Below, piece after piece: positions 1-7,946 of a stretch of 20,130 nucleotides of DNA (positions are counted from its first letter, which is position 1; the number at the start of each line of letters is the position of its first letter). The position numbers were made by a program, and so were the translations under genes. The notes under the pieces were generated by a model that did no database searches, was not told the DNA's origin, and saw nothing but the letters and a program-made list of their open reading frames with translations. The DNA is from an uncultured Pseudomonas sp. (lineage in GTDB: Bacteria; Pseudomonadota; Gammaproteobacteria; Pseudomonadales; Pseudomonadaceae). The stretch is from positions 1 to 20,130 of the forward strand of contig NZ_CAMPHV010000067.1 in NCBI RefSeq assembly GCF_946886105.1, written 5' to 3'.

Positions 1-101
1 GCCCCCACGCCAGCCCCCGTTGCAGCGCCGAACGCCCAGAACTGCGCCTGCTCGATGCCCGACAAGTGGCCTGTCACCATGCGGAGGCGATTAACGGCTG
101 A
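1..101 (+). CDS. C-terminal tail of a probable oligopeptide/dipeptide ABC transporter ATP-binding protein (start outside window)
   Basis: Only about 32 residues are visible, in the frame beginning at base 3 and ending with TGA at 99-101. The tail contains CSAERPELRLLD followed by RQVACHHAE. This resembles the C-terminal extension of DppD/DppF/OppD/OppF-type ATPases, where a cysteine, a PxL element and a final VACH motif recur (oligopeptide-transporter C-terminal region). No Walker or signature motif can be seen because the gene body lies to the left. The gene converges on the ankyrin gene, with a long hairpin between them. The other two plus-strand frames are also open for a short distance, so the call rests on this tail motif alone. 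Confidence 0.55.
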   Translation, partial: PHASPRCSAERPELRLLDARQVACHHAEAING

Positions 102-122
102 GCGTACCGGCTCACGCAAAAA

Positions 123-184
123 ATCGCGGCCAAGGCCGCTCCTACAAAGGCGACGCGACCTGCAGGAGCGGCCTTGGCCGCGAT
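123..184. repeat. Long inverted repeat between convergent genes
   Basis: Two perfectly complementary 21-base arms lie at 123-143 and 164-184, separated by a 20-base loop. The core of each arm is the palindromic GCGGCCAAGGCCGC. It sits between the end of the ABC-ATPase fragment (101) and the end of the ankyrin gene (222). It looks like the dispersed REP-like hairpins common in Pseudomonas intergenic DNA. It could block read-through in both directions, but there is no clear T tract. Confidence 0.8.
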
Positions 185-221
185 CCACATCGTTCAAGCG
201 AGCATATGGTTCCCGAGCGGC

Positions 222-1868
222 CTAGGACAAACGGCTCCAGGTCATGGTCGTCAGGTCGAGCAAGTAGGTGCCGCCATTTGCCGTTTCCTCGCCCTCTGCA
301 GAAAAGATTTCACCGGCGCTGACACGGATAGCCGATTGGCCTAGCGCACATGCCTTGTGCTCATAAATCCAACCGGGGTTCTGGCCATGGGTGTCGATTT
401 TCTCCATGACCAAGGTGTCGCAATGCAGGCGGAAAACCGGTGTGTATCCAGGTATCCGATCAGCGCGGTAACCCAGACAACCGATGATGTAGATGTAGTC
501 GCCAACCACTGTGGCGGTATGGAAATCGGTGGGCGGAAATATGTCGCGCGGATAGCCGTAGATGCGGATTCCGCCACGCCCATCATGGACGACCACATCG
601 TTGTAGATGCAGAAATCCGGGTCATAGTAGTCCTCATGCTCGCCAGCGATCTCGATATAGCGGCCATCCGCCAGACGGCTAACCGAGCAGCCAAAGCGAT
701 CGAAGCACCAGATGGGCTCACTGTCCTCATCGCCTCCTTTGCCTTCGAAGGCAGACCGTGGCTCCCAGGCTCCGGCTCGGCAGTCCACCATATCCAGCCA
801 GAACGGCTCATCAAACAGCTCTGGATTGCTACTGCCAAAGCGACGGTGCCGGGCCGCGCGGTAATCGGCTTCATTGGCTCGCACCCGTTTATCCCCCCGA
901 CAGCCGATGATCTGGCTACGGAGAACGAAGTCGAGTTCCTCAAGCCCGGCGCCGTGATCGAGCAGCAGGTTGGCCATTTCAAGCGAATGGGCGCTCGCAA
1001 TGATCTTTCGATCCCACTGTGCGCCGGCCTGCAACAGTGCCTTGGCTGACGTGCAGTACCCGTACAAAACGGCCTCCGCCAAAGCGGTCGTCCCGAACTC
1101 GTCCTTGGCTTCGAGATCGAAACCCTGCCCGATCAGCCAAAGCAACATGCCGGTATCTTCGCCGAGCGCGTACATCAGCGGCTGCCTGCCGCATCGCCCT
1201 TGATCCGAGCGATCCGCTCCAGAACTCAACATCAGCTCGGCTTTCGCCACGCTAGCGGTTTGCAACGAGAGCAACCAAGGCGTGCGCTGCCAAAAGTCTC
1301 GCGCTACCAGATCAGCACCTGCGCTCAATTGGGCTTGCACGTCCGCCAAGTTGCCCCAGGCAATAGCCTGCATCAACGGCGTCCACACCAAAGGTAGTGG
1401 ATCGGCACCCGCCGTCAGCAATAGGCGAACTATTTCGACGTGGCCATTCCTCGAAGCGGAAAGCAAAGGAGAAGGGCCAACGTCCGCATGGTTTACCGTC
1501 GCTATATCGGCCCCGCGCGCAAGCAGAAATTCGACCATCGGCAAATCAGCACGCCAGTTGGATACCGCATAGGCCAGCGCCTCGGTAATATCGGCGCCGG
1601 TATCGAGCAGCACGGCGGCTTTTTCGAGACTGCCGGCACGCACTGCATGCATCAGCGCAGGGGGTACGCGTCTTTTGCCTGCGAGGCGTACATCCGCCCC
1701 CCGCTCAAGTAAAAAACCTATGGCGGCAACACCGGCAGCAGGCGATGCAGCGGCACGCATCAGCGCAGTGAAACCATCACGATCCGTTGCGTCTATTCGA
1801 GCCCCCAGGTCCAACGCACGGCTCATACCAGCAATATCGCCAGCCTGGGCACACTCTTGCAGCTTCAT
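222..1868 (-). CDS. Ankyrin-repeat protein with kelch-like C-terminal domain
   Basis: The protein has 548 residues and no evident signal peptide or membrane segment, so it is probably cytoplasmic. Residues about 1-310 are a run of ankyrin repeats, shown by recurring blocks such as DGFTALMRAA, LLERGADV, HVEIVRLLLTAGAD and LLDHGAGLEE. Residues about 345-548 form a different, aromatic-rich region with beta-type repeats (DFHTATVVGDYIYIIGCLGY, then TYLLDLTTMTWSRL at the end), which looks like kelch/beta-propeller blades. The start is supported by GGGAAG a few bases upstream of the ATG. It lies 52 bases downstream of pxpC on the same strand and could be read through from that operon, although the functions look unrelated. 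By eye it is less GC-rich than its neighbours. Ankyrin and kelch units both bind proteins. The partner is unknown, and no enzymatic motif is visible. Confidence 0.8.
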   Translation of the reverse strand: MKLQECAQAGDIAGMSRALDLGARIDATDRDGFTALMRAAASPAAGVAAIGFLLERGADVRLAGKRRVPPALMHAVRAGSLEKAAVLLDTGADITEALAYAVSNWRADLPMVEFLLARGADIATVNHADVGPSPLLSASRNGHVEIVRLLLTAGADPLPLVWTPLMQAIAWGNLADVQAQLSAGADLVARDFWQRTPWLLSLQTASVAKAELMLSSGADRSDQGRCGRQPLMYALGEDTGMLLWLIGQGFDLEAKDEFGTTALAEAVLYGYCTSAKALLQAGAQWDRKIIASAHSLEMANLLLDHGAGLEELDFVLRSQIIGCRGDKRVRANEADYRAARHRRFGSSNPELFDEPFWLDMVDCRAGAWEPRSAFEGKGGDEDSEPIWCFDRFGCSVSRLADGRYIEIAGEHEDYYDPDFCIYNDVVVHDGRGGIRIYGYPRDIFPPTDFHTATVVGDYIYIIGCLGYRADRIPGYTPVFRLHCDTLVMEKIDTHGQNPGWIYEHKACALGQSAIRVSAGEIFSAEGEETANGGTYLLDLTTMTWSRLS

Positions 1869-1920
1869 TTTTTCTTCCCTGATTAGAAGTTTGCGGAAAA
1901 CAAGCTATTACCCCACCGCC

Positions 1921-2841
1921 TTAACGCCCAAAAAACCGGTAAAACTCGCGCAATTCATCCTGGGTATCGCTGACGCTGACCGGGGTGAAGCAGAGGTCGT
2001 GGTGGGTGGGGCATTGGGCCAGGCGGCTGAGGTCGAGTGGGTGCAGCCAGCCAAGCAGCGGATAGCCGCCCATGGTCGGGTGATCGGCCTGGAGGACGAT
2101 CGGTTGGCCATCGGGCGGCACCTGGATGGCGCCGCGACTGACGCCCAGCGACCATTGCCGCTTGGGCGCTTGCAGGGCTTCGCCGATCAAGCGCACACCC
2201 ATGCGGTCGGACTGAGGGCTGACGCGCCAACAGCGGGCAAAGAAGCCCTGCAACTGATCCTCATCGAAACTCGCCGCATCGCCGCCGGTGATCACCCGCA
2301 ACAACGGTCGAGCGGTGTAATCCGGCTGAAACGGCCAAGGCACGCTGGCCCTGAGTGCGAAAGACGCTGGCCGGCACGCCAACAGATCACCGCTTTGCAA
2401 CTTATCGCCACGCCCGTGCAGGCCACCGAGGTTTTCCCGCTGATGGCTGCTGACGCTGCCCAATACCGGCGCCGCGCGAAACCCGCCGGGTACCGCCAGG
2501 TAGGCACGCTGGCCGCTGCGGGCGAAGCCCAGGCGCAGACGCTGACCGGTGCGCAACAGCAGGCGCGACCAGCCCGGCTGCGATTCGCCGTCGATGCTCA
2601 GCGGCATGTCCGCGCCGCAGCAGGCGACCCAGGTGTCGAGTTGCGCCTGCAACTCGACGTCGCCCAATGCGATTTCCAGCAGCGGCGTGCCCCAGGGGTT
2701 GTTCAGCAGGCGATTGGCCCAGGCCGCCGCTTGCAGGTCCAAGGGCCCGGCCGGCGACACGCCGAGGTGCTGCCAGCCCTGCCGGCCGCCGTCCTGCAGC
2801 AGGCTCAGGGGGCCGGGCTTGAGCACCAGCAAGCCTTTCAC
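1921..2841 (-). CDS. pxpC: 5-oxoprolinase subunit C (biotin-dependent carboxyltransferase-like, KipA/AHS2 family)
   Basis: The protein has 306 residues from the chosen GTG start. PxpABC hydrolyses 5-oxoproline (pyroglutamate) to glutamate at the expense of ATP. Near the N-terminus, LLQDGGRQGWQHLGVSPAGPLD matches the family signature, and further AHS2-type segments (LLEIALGDVEL, RAYLAVPGGF) follow. A longer reading frame extends to 2976, but the GTG at 2839-2841 is preferred: it overlaps the pxpB stop in a GTGA junction, it gives the normal length, and the family signature starts soon after it. The extra upstream residues lie inside pxpB and look like out-of-frame translation. It is the last gene of a coupled pxpA-pxpB-pxpC set. 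Confidence 0.93.
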   Translation of the reverse strand: MKGLLVLKPGPLSLLQDGGRQGWQHLGVSPAGPLDLQAAAWANRLLNNPWGTPLLEIALGDVELQAQLDTWVACCGADMPLSIDGESQPGWSRLLLRTGQRLRLGFARSGQRAYLAVPGGFRAAPVLGSVSSHQRENLGGLHGRGDKLQSGDLLACRPASFALRASVPWPFQPDYTARPLLRVITGGDAASFDEDQLQGFFARCWRVSPQSDRMGVRLIGEALQAPKRQWSLGVSRGAIQVPPDGQPIVLQADHPTMGGYPLLGWLHPLDLSRLAQCPTHHDLCFTPVSVSDTQDELREFYRFFGR

Positions 2842-3515
2842 AAGCGCCCACCCTCGGCGCAGAAGCTGCGCTCGTCGATCGCCCGGAAGCGTACCCGGTC
2901 GCCCAGTTGCAGAAAGCACGGCGGCTCGCGTCGGGCATCGAACAGTGGCCAAGGGCAGTGCCCCAGCAGGTGCCAACCGCCCGGCGAGCTGTGCGGGTAG
3001 ATCGCCGTCTGCCGCTCGGCGATCGCCAAGCTGCCGGCCGGCACCAGCACCCGCGGTGTGGCGCGACGCGGCAGCGCCAGGGGCGAGGGCAGGTCGCCGA
3101 GGTAAGCGAAGCCGGGGGCGAAACCGATGGCACCGACCCGGTACTCGGCACCGACATGCAAGGCGATCACCTCGGCGACGCTGAGCCCGCAGAGCCGGGC
3201 GACCTCCGGCAGGTCCTCGCCGATATAGCAGATGGGAATTTCATGCAGGCGCCCGGGCGGCGCGGCGCAGGGTTGTGCGAGCCATTGTTCGAGCAACGGC
3301 GTCAGTTGCGCGGCCAGGGCCTGATGATCGGTGCGGGTGAGGTCGTAATGCAGCAACAGGCTGGTCCAGCCGGGCACCAGGTCGGTGAGCAGCGCGCCCA
3401 GTTCCTCGCGGATACGCTCGGCCAGCACAGCGATGCGCGGCGCCAGGGCGGCGTCCGGTTGTTCGGCCAGCACCAGCAACAGGGCTTCGGCGCCGGCCGG
3501 TTCGAGGCGGATCAT
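2838..3515 (-). CDS. pxpB: 5-oxoprolinase subunit B (KipI/AHS1 family)
   Basis: The protein has 225 residues, the usual family length. The diagnostic segment lies at about residues 125-195: RVGAIGFAPGFAYLGDLP, then ATPRVLVPAGSLAIA, then YPHSSPGGWHLLG. These are the conserved KipI/AHS1 motifs. PxpB pairs with PxpC, and the two act with PxpA in cytoplasmic 5-oxoproline hydrolysis. The ATG overlaps the pxpA stop (ATGA) and the stop overlaps the pxpC GTG (GTGA), so all three subunits are probably made by coupled translation in matched amounts. Homologues were first described as KipI, a kinase inhibitor in Bacillus. The three-gene context here favours the oxoprolinase role. Confidence 0.94.
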   Translation of the reverse strand: MIRLEPAGAEALLLVLAEQPDAALAPRIAVLAERIREELGALLTDLVPGWTSLLLHYDLTRTDHQALAAQLTPLLEQWLAQPCAAPPGRLHEIPICYIGEDLPEVARLCGLSVAEVIALHVGAEYRVGAIGFAPGFAYLGDLPSPLALPRRATPRVLVPAGSLAIAERQTAIYPHSSPGGWHLLGHCPWPLFDARREPPCFLQLGDRVRFRAIDERSFCAEGGRL

Positions 3516-4255
3516 GTGGCGTCCAGCATCGCCCGTAAACGCCGCAACACGGCCAACGACTCGGCATTGTCGCCATGCACGCAGAGGCTGTCGGCGCGCA
3601 ACTGCAACGGCTTGCCGTCGATATCGGCGAAGGGTTCGCCGCGGGCGATCGCCAGCCCCTGTTCGAGAATCCGTTGCGGCTCGCGGTGCACCGCGCCGGA
3701 CAGGCGCCGCGGCGCCAGTTGTCCGTCGGCCAGGTAGGCGCGATCGGCGAAGGCTTCGAACAGCAGCGGCACATCGGCTTCGTCGGCCAAACGCAGCTCG
3801 CGGCTGTTGTCGGTCAGCGCCAGGGTCATCAGCGGCAGGCCCTGGCGATAGCTGGCGCAGGCCTCGAGCACCGCGGCGAACAGCGCATCGTTGCAGACCA
3901 GCTCGTTATAGAGCGCGCCATGGGGTTTGACGTAGGCCACCCGGGTGTCGGCGGCGCGGCAAAAGGCGTCCAACGCGCCGAGTTGATAGAGCACCACGGC
4001 CGTCACCTCGTCAGGCGACAACGCCATATGGCGGCGGCCGAAACCGAGCAGATCGGGATAGGCCGGGTGCGCGCCTATGCTCACCCCGTGCTCCACCGCC
4101 AGTTCGACGGTTCGCTGCATGGTCAGCGGATCGGAAGCGTGAAACCCGCAGGCCAGATTCGCCTGATCGATCAGCGGCATCGCATGGGCATCGTCGCCCA
4201 TCTTCCAGACGCCGAAACTTTCACCCATATCGCAATTCAGCAGGATTCTTTTCAT
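3512..4255 (-). CDS. pxpA: 5-oxoprolinase subunit A (LamB/YcsF family)
   Basis: The protein has 247 residues and matches the LamB/YcsF family along its length: LLNCDMGESFG at the N-terminus, LACGFHASDP, GAHPAYPDLLGFGRR, YVKPHGALYN, and RADSLCVHGDNAES near the C-terminus. It is the first gene of the pxpABC unit and would supply the 5-oxoproline-binding component of the ATP-dependent oxoprolinase. Upstream of the ATG there is only a weak purine stretch (GGGG very close to the start), so initiation strength is uncertain. The stop codon overlaps the pxpB start by four bases. The operon begins about 90 bases downstream of the terminator that ends the TPR lipoprotein gene, so it probably has its own promoter in 4256-4345, where none is obvious. 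Confidence 0.94.
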   Translation of the reverse strand: MKRILLNCDMGESFGVWKMGDDAHAMPLIDQANLACGFHASDPLTMQRTVELAVEHGVSIGAHPAYPDLLGFGRRHMALSPDEVTAVVLYQLGALDAFCRAADTRVAYVKPHGALYNELVCNDALFAAVLEACASYRQGLPLMTLALTDNSRELRLADEADVPLLFEAFADRAYLADGQLAPRRLSGAVHREPQRILEQGLAIARGEPFADIDGKPLQLRADSLCVHGDNAESLAVLRRLRAMLDAT

Positions 4256-4341
4256 GGCCCCAAGCTTAGAACCAGAGCAGGGACGACACCAGCCGGATAT
4301 AGCTCGGGGTTGTGGTTTTTTCCAGGGGCGCGCGGCTGACT

Positions 4342-4379
4342 GAAAAATAAGCGCAGCACAATCCGGGATGGCTGCGCTT
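4342..4379 (-). terminator. Intrinsic terminator after the TPR lipoprotein gene
   Basis: Perfect 9-base arms lie at 4349-4357 and 4371-4379 (AAGCGCAGC on the minus strand) with a 13-base loop. On the minus strand the stem is followed directly by ATTTTT. It lies about 50 bases past the stop of the TPR gene. The loop and the 3' arm resemble half of the repeat at 5110-5179 (shared CCCGGATTG and GCGCTTAT). Confidence 0.75.
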
Positions 4380-4429
4380 GTCCAAGGGCGAGTTCAATAG
4401 ACATCGCCCAACACCTGATCAGCCCCGTC

Positions 4430-5047
4430 TTACTGCAATGCAGGAACGACAAACTCCCGGCCGGCGCCAGACAATCGAGCCACTGCCAACTGCTGATCAT
4501 CCAGCCCCCGAGCGTCCCCCAGACGCTGACGGGCAACGCCCCGGCCATACAACGCGCGCATGTTCGCCGGATTCGCCGCCAACGCCGCTTCGAAATCCGC
4601 CAAGGCGTCCCGATCACGCTGCAGCGCCAAGTACGCCTGCCCGCGAGCGATCAGTGCGCTGCCCTGCGGCCCAGGTTGCGCCAGCGCCTTGCTGCAATCG
4701 GCCAGTTGCGCAGCAGCCGGCGCGGCAACCACCCTGGCCACACAGCGCGCACCGAGATAGCGCGGATTGTTCGGCTGCCGTGCTACGGCGCGATCGAGAT
4801 CGGCCAAAGCCTCTTGCACCTGACCGTGGCTCAGCAGGATCTGCCCGCGATCGAAGCGCGCGCCGGCATGTTGCGGATCGAGCACCAAGGCTTGATCGAG
4901 CACCTTGAGCGCCGCCTGGGTGCGCCCCTGTTCGGCCAAGCCATGGCCTTCGCGGGCCAGCTCGTCGGCCGGCTGCATATCCACGGAATGGCTGGCGCAG
5001 CCGGCAAGGAAAACGGCGCTCAGGATTAGGGTGACTGCTGCTTTCAT
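4430..5047 (-). CDS. TPR-repeat lipoprotein
   Basis: The protein has 205 residues. The N-terminus MKAAVTLILSAVFLAGCAS is a lipoprotein signal peptide with lipobox LAGC and Cys17. The next residue is Ala rather than Asp, which fits sorting to the outer membrane. Residues about 28-175 contain four to five tetratricopeptide repeats (AREGHGLAEQGRTQAALKVL, then FDRGQILLSHGQVQEALADL, then LIARGQAYLALQRDRDALAD). An in-frame ATG exists 15 bases upstream (5062), but the inner ATG is chosen because it has a GGAG ribosome site and gives a normal signal peptide. It is flanked by a terminator and a large hairpin, so it is probably transcribed alone. TPR lipoproteins often act as scaffolds for envelope assemblies. 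No specific partner can be named. Confidence 0.87.
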   Translation of the reverse strand: MKAAVTLILSAVFLAGCASHSVDMQPADELAREGHGLAEQGRTQAALKVLDQALVLDPQHAGARFDRGQILLSHGQVQEALADLDRAVARQPNNPRYLGARCVARVVAAPAAAQLADCSKALAQPGPQGSALIARGQAYLALQRDRDALADFEAALAANPANMRALYGRGVARQRLGDARGLDDQQLAVARLSGAGREFVVPALQ

Positions 5048-5109
5048 GCAAAAACTCTCCATTGAACGATTGAAAACATCCTGTTGTTACAAGCAAAAAA
5101 CCGCAGCCC

Positions 5110-5179
5110 GTAGCCTGGATAAGCCTTGGCGCAATCCGGGAATGCCACCCCGGATTGCGCTGGCGCTTATCCAGGCTAC
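5110..5179. repeat. Two-tier inverted repeat downstream of piuB
   Basis: Outer arms of 15 bases (GTAGCCTGGATAAGC, 5110-5124, and its complement, 5165-5179) enclose inner arms of 12 bases (5129-5140 and 5149-5160, GCGCAATCCGGG) with an 8-base loop. It starts 3 bases past the piuB stop on the minus strand. A T run follows about 8 bases beyond the outer stem on that strand (5096-5101), so it may act as a terminator. It resembles dispersed Pseudomonas hairpin elements. Confidence 0.8.
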
Positions 5180-5182
5180 GAC

Positions 5183-7714
5183 TCAATAGACATCACGGCG
5201 ATAACGCCCCTGTTCCACCAATGTCTCAACCGCCGCTTCACCCAGCTGCTCGCGCAGCACCCGGTCGACGCCGCCGGCCATGCCTTCGAGGCTGCCGCAG
5301 ACATAGATGGCCGCACCGCGCGCCAACCACTCGCGCAGCGGTTCGGCGGCCTCGTTCAGGCAGTCCTGTACGTAGCGCTTGTGCGCCTGATCGCGGGAGA
5401 AGGCCAGATCCAGGCGCGCCAGCTCGCCGCTGGCCAGCCAGCCCTGCACCTCGTCCCGGCAATAGAAGTCATGGGCGGCATTGCGCTCGCCGAACAGCAG
5501 CCAGTTATCCCGCTGCCCGGCGGCGATACGCGCCTTGAGCAGGCTGCGCAAGCCGGCCAGACCGGTGCCGTTGCCGATCAGGATCAGCGGGCGTTCACCC
5601 TCGGGCAGGTGAAAGGCGCTGTTGCGCCGCACCCGCGCCAGCAGGGGCTGCTGCAGGGGCGCGATCTCGGTCAACCAGCCGGAGCCGATAGCCAGTGCGC
5701 CATCGGCGTGCCGCTGTTGGCGCACAATCAATTGCAACATGCCGTCGCTGGGTAAGGAGGCGATGGAATAGTCGCGTGGTGCCAAGGGCGCCAGCGCATC
5801 GAGCAGGGCCTGGGCATGCAGGCCGAGCAGATGGGCGAAGCTCTCCGGCAGTTGTTTGCTCGCCAGCGCCTGGCGCAGGGATTGGCGCATGCCGCCCAGA
5901 TCGACTGACTCGTCGCCATCCAGGCCGAAGCGCTGCAACCAGCCCCGCACCACGCCATCGGCTTGGCGTGGCAGCACTTGCAGAATATCGCCGGCCAGCC
6001 AGTCGTCGGCCGCTTCGCCGCGCATCCCGATCATATAGGTGGGTTCGCCCTGACTGCCGGGGTTGAGCAGTTCGCGCTGGTGCAGCGTCCACAGCCCATA
6101 GGCGTTGCCCGTCTGGTTCGTTTGCCGAGCGCCGGTCAAGTCGCTCAATTGCCGCTGCCAATCGGCCAGGGCCAGGCTATCGCCGGCATCCACTTGCACC
6201 GGATCGAACAGCGTGCGTGCGCCTTGCTGACCGAGCCAACCGTGCAGGCGCTCGGCAAAGCCACAGAAATGCTGGTACTGGCGGTCGCCGAGGGCGAGCA
6301 TGGCATAGCGCAGATTCGGCAACCCCAGCGCCTGGCCGAGCAATTTGCGCTCGAAGCCGCGGGCGCTGTCCGGCGCCTCGCCATCGCCGAAAGTACTGAC
6401 CACGAACAGCGCATGCTGCGCCTCGCTCAGGATCTGCCGGTCGATAAGACCGAGCGGCTCGACCCGCACGCCGTGCCCCGCCGCCTGCAATTGCCCGGCG
6501 GTTTGCCAGGCCAACTGTTCGGCGAAACCGCTCTGGCTGGCAAAGCCGATCAACCAGTCGTGCAGACCTTGCCCGGCCGGCCGCAAGGCCCCGCGTGCGG
6601 CCAGCGCGGCGCGCTTCTTGCGCCGGCGATCGAGATACAGCAGCCAGCCGGTAATCGCGAACAGCGGCATGCTGAGGCTGGCCAGGAACATCAGAATGCG
6701 CCCGGTCAGGCCGAAGTAGCTGCCGACATGCAGGGCATAGTTGCTGGCCAGCAACTGATCGCCGAACGCCTGTTCGCGGTAGCGCTTGTGCTGGCCCGGC
6801 GCGCCGCTTTGCACATCCAGGCTGAGTTGGTTGTAGGCACGTTCATGGGGGGCGTCGTCACGCAGGTAGAACACCGTTGCCGGCTGACCGGGCGCAGCCG
6901 GCAGACGCAGGCTGTAGCCGCTCAATTGCGGCCCGGCGGCTTGCTGCAAACCGGCCCAAAGCGCCCCATGGTTCACCGCCGGCATGCGCTCGCCGCTCGG
7001 CGGAGCGCCGCGACCGCCGCGTTCGCGCGGCTTTCCAGCCGGCTCGCTGCTGAGCAGGCCGGTCAGGCTTTCGCGGTACCAGTCATAGGACCAATACAGG
7101 CCAGTCAACGCCGCGCACAGGTAGAACGCCAGGCACCAGGTACCGGCCACCGCGTGCAGGTCCCAGTTGAACGCGCGGCCACGCTTGGCCCAATCCAAAG
7201 TCAGCCAGGCGCGCCAGTTCAGGGCTTGGCGTGGCCAGCGCAGATAGAGGCCGGAGAGGCAGAAGAAGATCAGCGCCAGGGTGCTGGCGGCGGTGATCTG
7301 CTTGCCGTATTCGCCCATGGCGAGAAAGCGGTGCAAGGTCAGCATCAGGTCGAAAAAGCCCTGGCCGCTCGGCTCGCCGAGCAGTTCGCCGCTATAGGGG
7401 TCGAAGTAGCGCACCTCGCCGCGCCGCTCGCCCGGCGTCGGCGCAAACATCACCCGTCCGGGCACATCGGCGGCCGCCTCGACGTTCAAGCGCACCACCC
7501 GCTGCTGGCTGGCCGCCTCGATCTTCGGTAACAACACATCCGCCGGCAACACCCCGCCGTCGCGCACCTCAACCCGCAATACCTCGGGATTGAGCGCGCG
7601 CAGCAGTTCGTCCTGAAACGAATAGGCCGCACCGGTCAGCCCCATCAGCGCCAACACCAGACCGGCGCTGATGCCGAGCAGCCAATGCAATTGAAAGAGG
7701 GTTTTCTTGAACAC
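5183..7714 (-). CDS. piuB: PiuB-like iron-uptake reductase: PepSY membrane domain fused to flavodoxin and FAD/NAD(P)H reductase domains
   Basis: The protein has 843 residues from the chosen GTG. The N-terminal half is a PepSY-associated membrane domain with four hydrophobic segments (about residues 8-30, 140-160, 188-210 and 338-362) and histidines near the membrane (about H10, H128, H187, H329), possible haem ligands. A flavodoxin domain follows at about 388-535 ([38 protein letters not shown]). A sulfite-reductase-type FAD/NADPH module is C-terminal ([36 protein letters not shown], ending RYRRDVY). This layout can carry electrons from NADPH through FAD and FMN to the membrane and periplasm, fitting reduction of ferric siderophores. 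The ATG at 7756 would add 14 odd residues. The GTG at 7712-7714 has AGGTG seven bases upstream. A Fur-like box and a -10 lie just upstream. Confidence 0.88.
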   Translation of the reverse strand: MFKKTLFQLHWLLGISAGLVLALMGLTGAAYSFQDELLRALNPEVLRVEVRDGGVLPADVLLPKIEAASQQRVVRLNVEAAADVPGRVMFAPTPGERRGEVRYFDPYSGELLGEPSGQGFFDLMLTLHRFLAMGEYGKQITAASTLALIFFCLSGLYLRWPRQALNWRAWLTLDWAKRGRAFNWDLHAVAGTWCLAFYLCAALTGLYWSYDWYRESLTGLLSSEPAGKPRERGGRGAPPSGERMPAVNHGALWAGLQQAAGPQLSGYSLRLPAAPGQPATVFYLRDDAPHERAYNQLSLDVQSGAPGQHKRYREQAFGDQLLASNYALHVGSYFGLTGRILMFLASLSMPLFAITGWLLYLDRRRKKRAALAARGALRPAGQGLHDWLIGFASQSGFAEQLAWQTAGQLQAAGHGVRVEPLGLIDRQILSEAQHALFVVSTFGDGEAPDSARGFERKLLGQALGLPNLRYAMLALGDRQYQHFCGFAERLHGWLGQQGARTLFDPVQVDAGDSLALADWQRQLSDLTGARQTNQTGNAYGLWTLHQRELLNPGSQGEPTYMIGMRGEAADDWLAGDILQVLPRQADGVVRGWLQRFGLDGDESVDLGGMRQSLRQALASKQLPESFAHLLGLHAQALLDALAPLAPRDYSIASLPSDGMLQLIVRQQRHADGALAIGSGWLTEIAPLQQPLLARVRRNSAFHLPEGERPLILIGNGTGLAGLRSLLKARIAAGQRDNWLLFGERNAAHDFYCRDEVQGWLASGELARLDLAFSRDQAHKRYVQDCLNEAAEPLREWLARGAAIYVCGSLEGMAGGVDRVLREQLGEAAVETLVEQGRYRRDVY

Positions 7715-7773
7715 GAAGAGGCACCTGACAGAAGCGACGACCACCGCGGTTATCACTGCGGCGCAATTCTATT

Positions 7774-7788
7774 TGAGAAGCAGTTGCA
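7774..7788 (-). promoter_or_regulatory. Candidate Fur box and -10 of piuB
   Basis: On the minus strand TGCAACTGCTTCTCA, flanked by AA and AA, matches the 7-1-7 Fur pattern TGATAATnATTATCA at 9 of 14 positions and keeps the outer TG and TCA. A good -10 (TAGAAT) follows directly at 7766-7771; the -35 is weak. The site lies about 60 bases upstream of the GTG. The match is moderate, and gene function adds weight. Confidence 0.5.
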
Positions 7789-7884
7789 TTTGTTTTCGCG
7801 GATCGCGGCTTTACTTCTAATTTACACAGGCGCTCTTCCAGCGATCTCGCAAGAAGGTGTTGCATCCATGCGCCCAACGCCATC

Positions 7885-7946
7885 GTAGGGTGCGCCTTGC
7901 GCACCAAGACTCTGCAGCAGGTGCCGGTGCGCGCAGCGCACCCTAC
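7885..7946. repeat. Inverted repeat overlapping the stop of the oxidase gene
   Basis: Outer arms GTAGGGTGCGC (7885-7895) and GCGCACCCTAC (7936-7946) enclose inner arms GCGCACC (7899-7905) and GGTGCGC (7926-7932). The right outer arm contains the TAG stop of the alpha-hydroxy-acid oxidase gene (7943-7945). No T tract follows. It is probably a dispersed REP-like hairpin, possibly stabilising the 3' end of the piuA-piuC-oxidase transcript. Confidence 0.75.

Noticed and set aside
5963..7531. 522-codon plus-strand frame opposite piuB
   Set aside because: It is a shadow of the PepSY-flavodoxin reductase; Q/A/G-rich with no recognisable motif or ribosome site.
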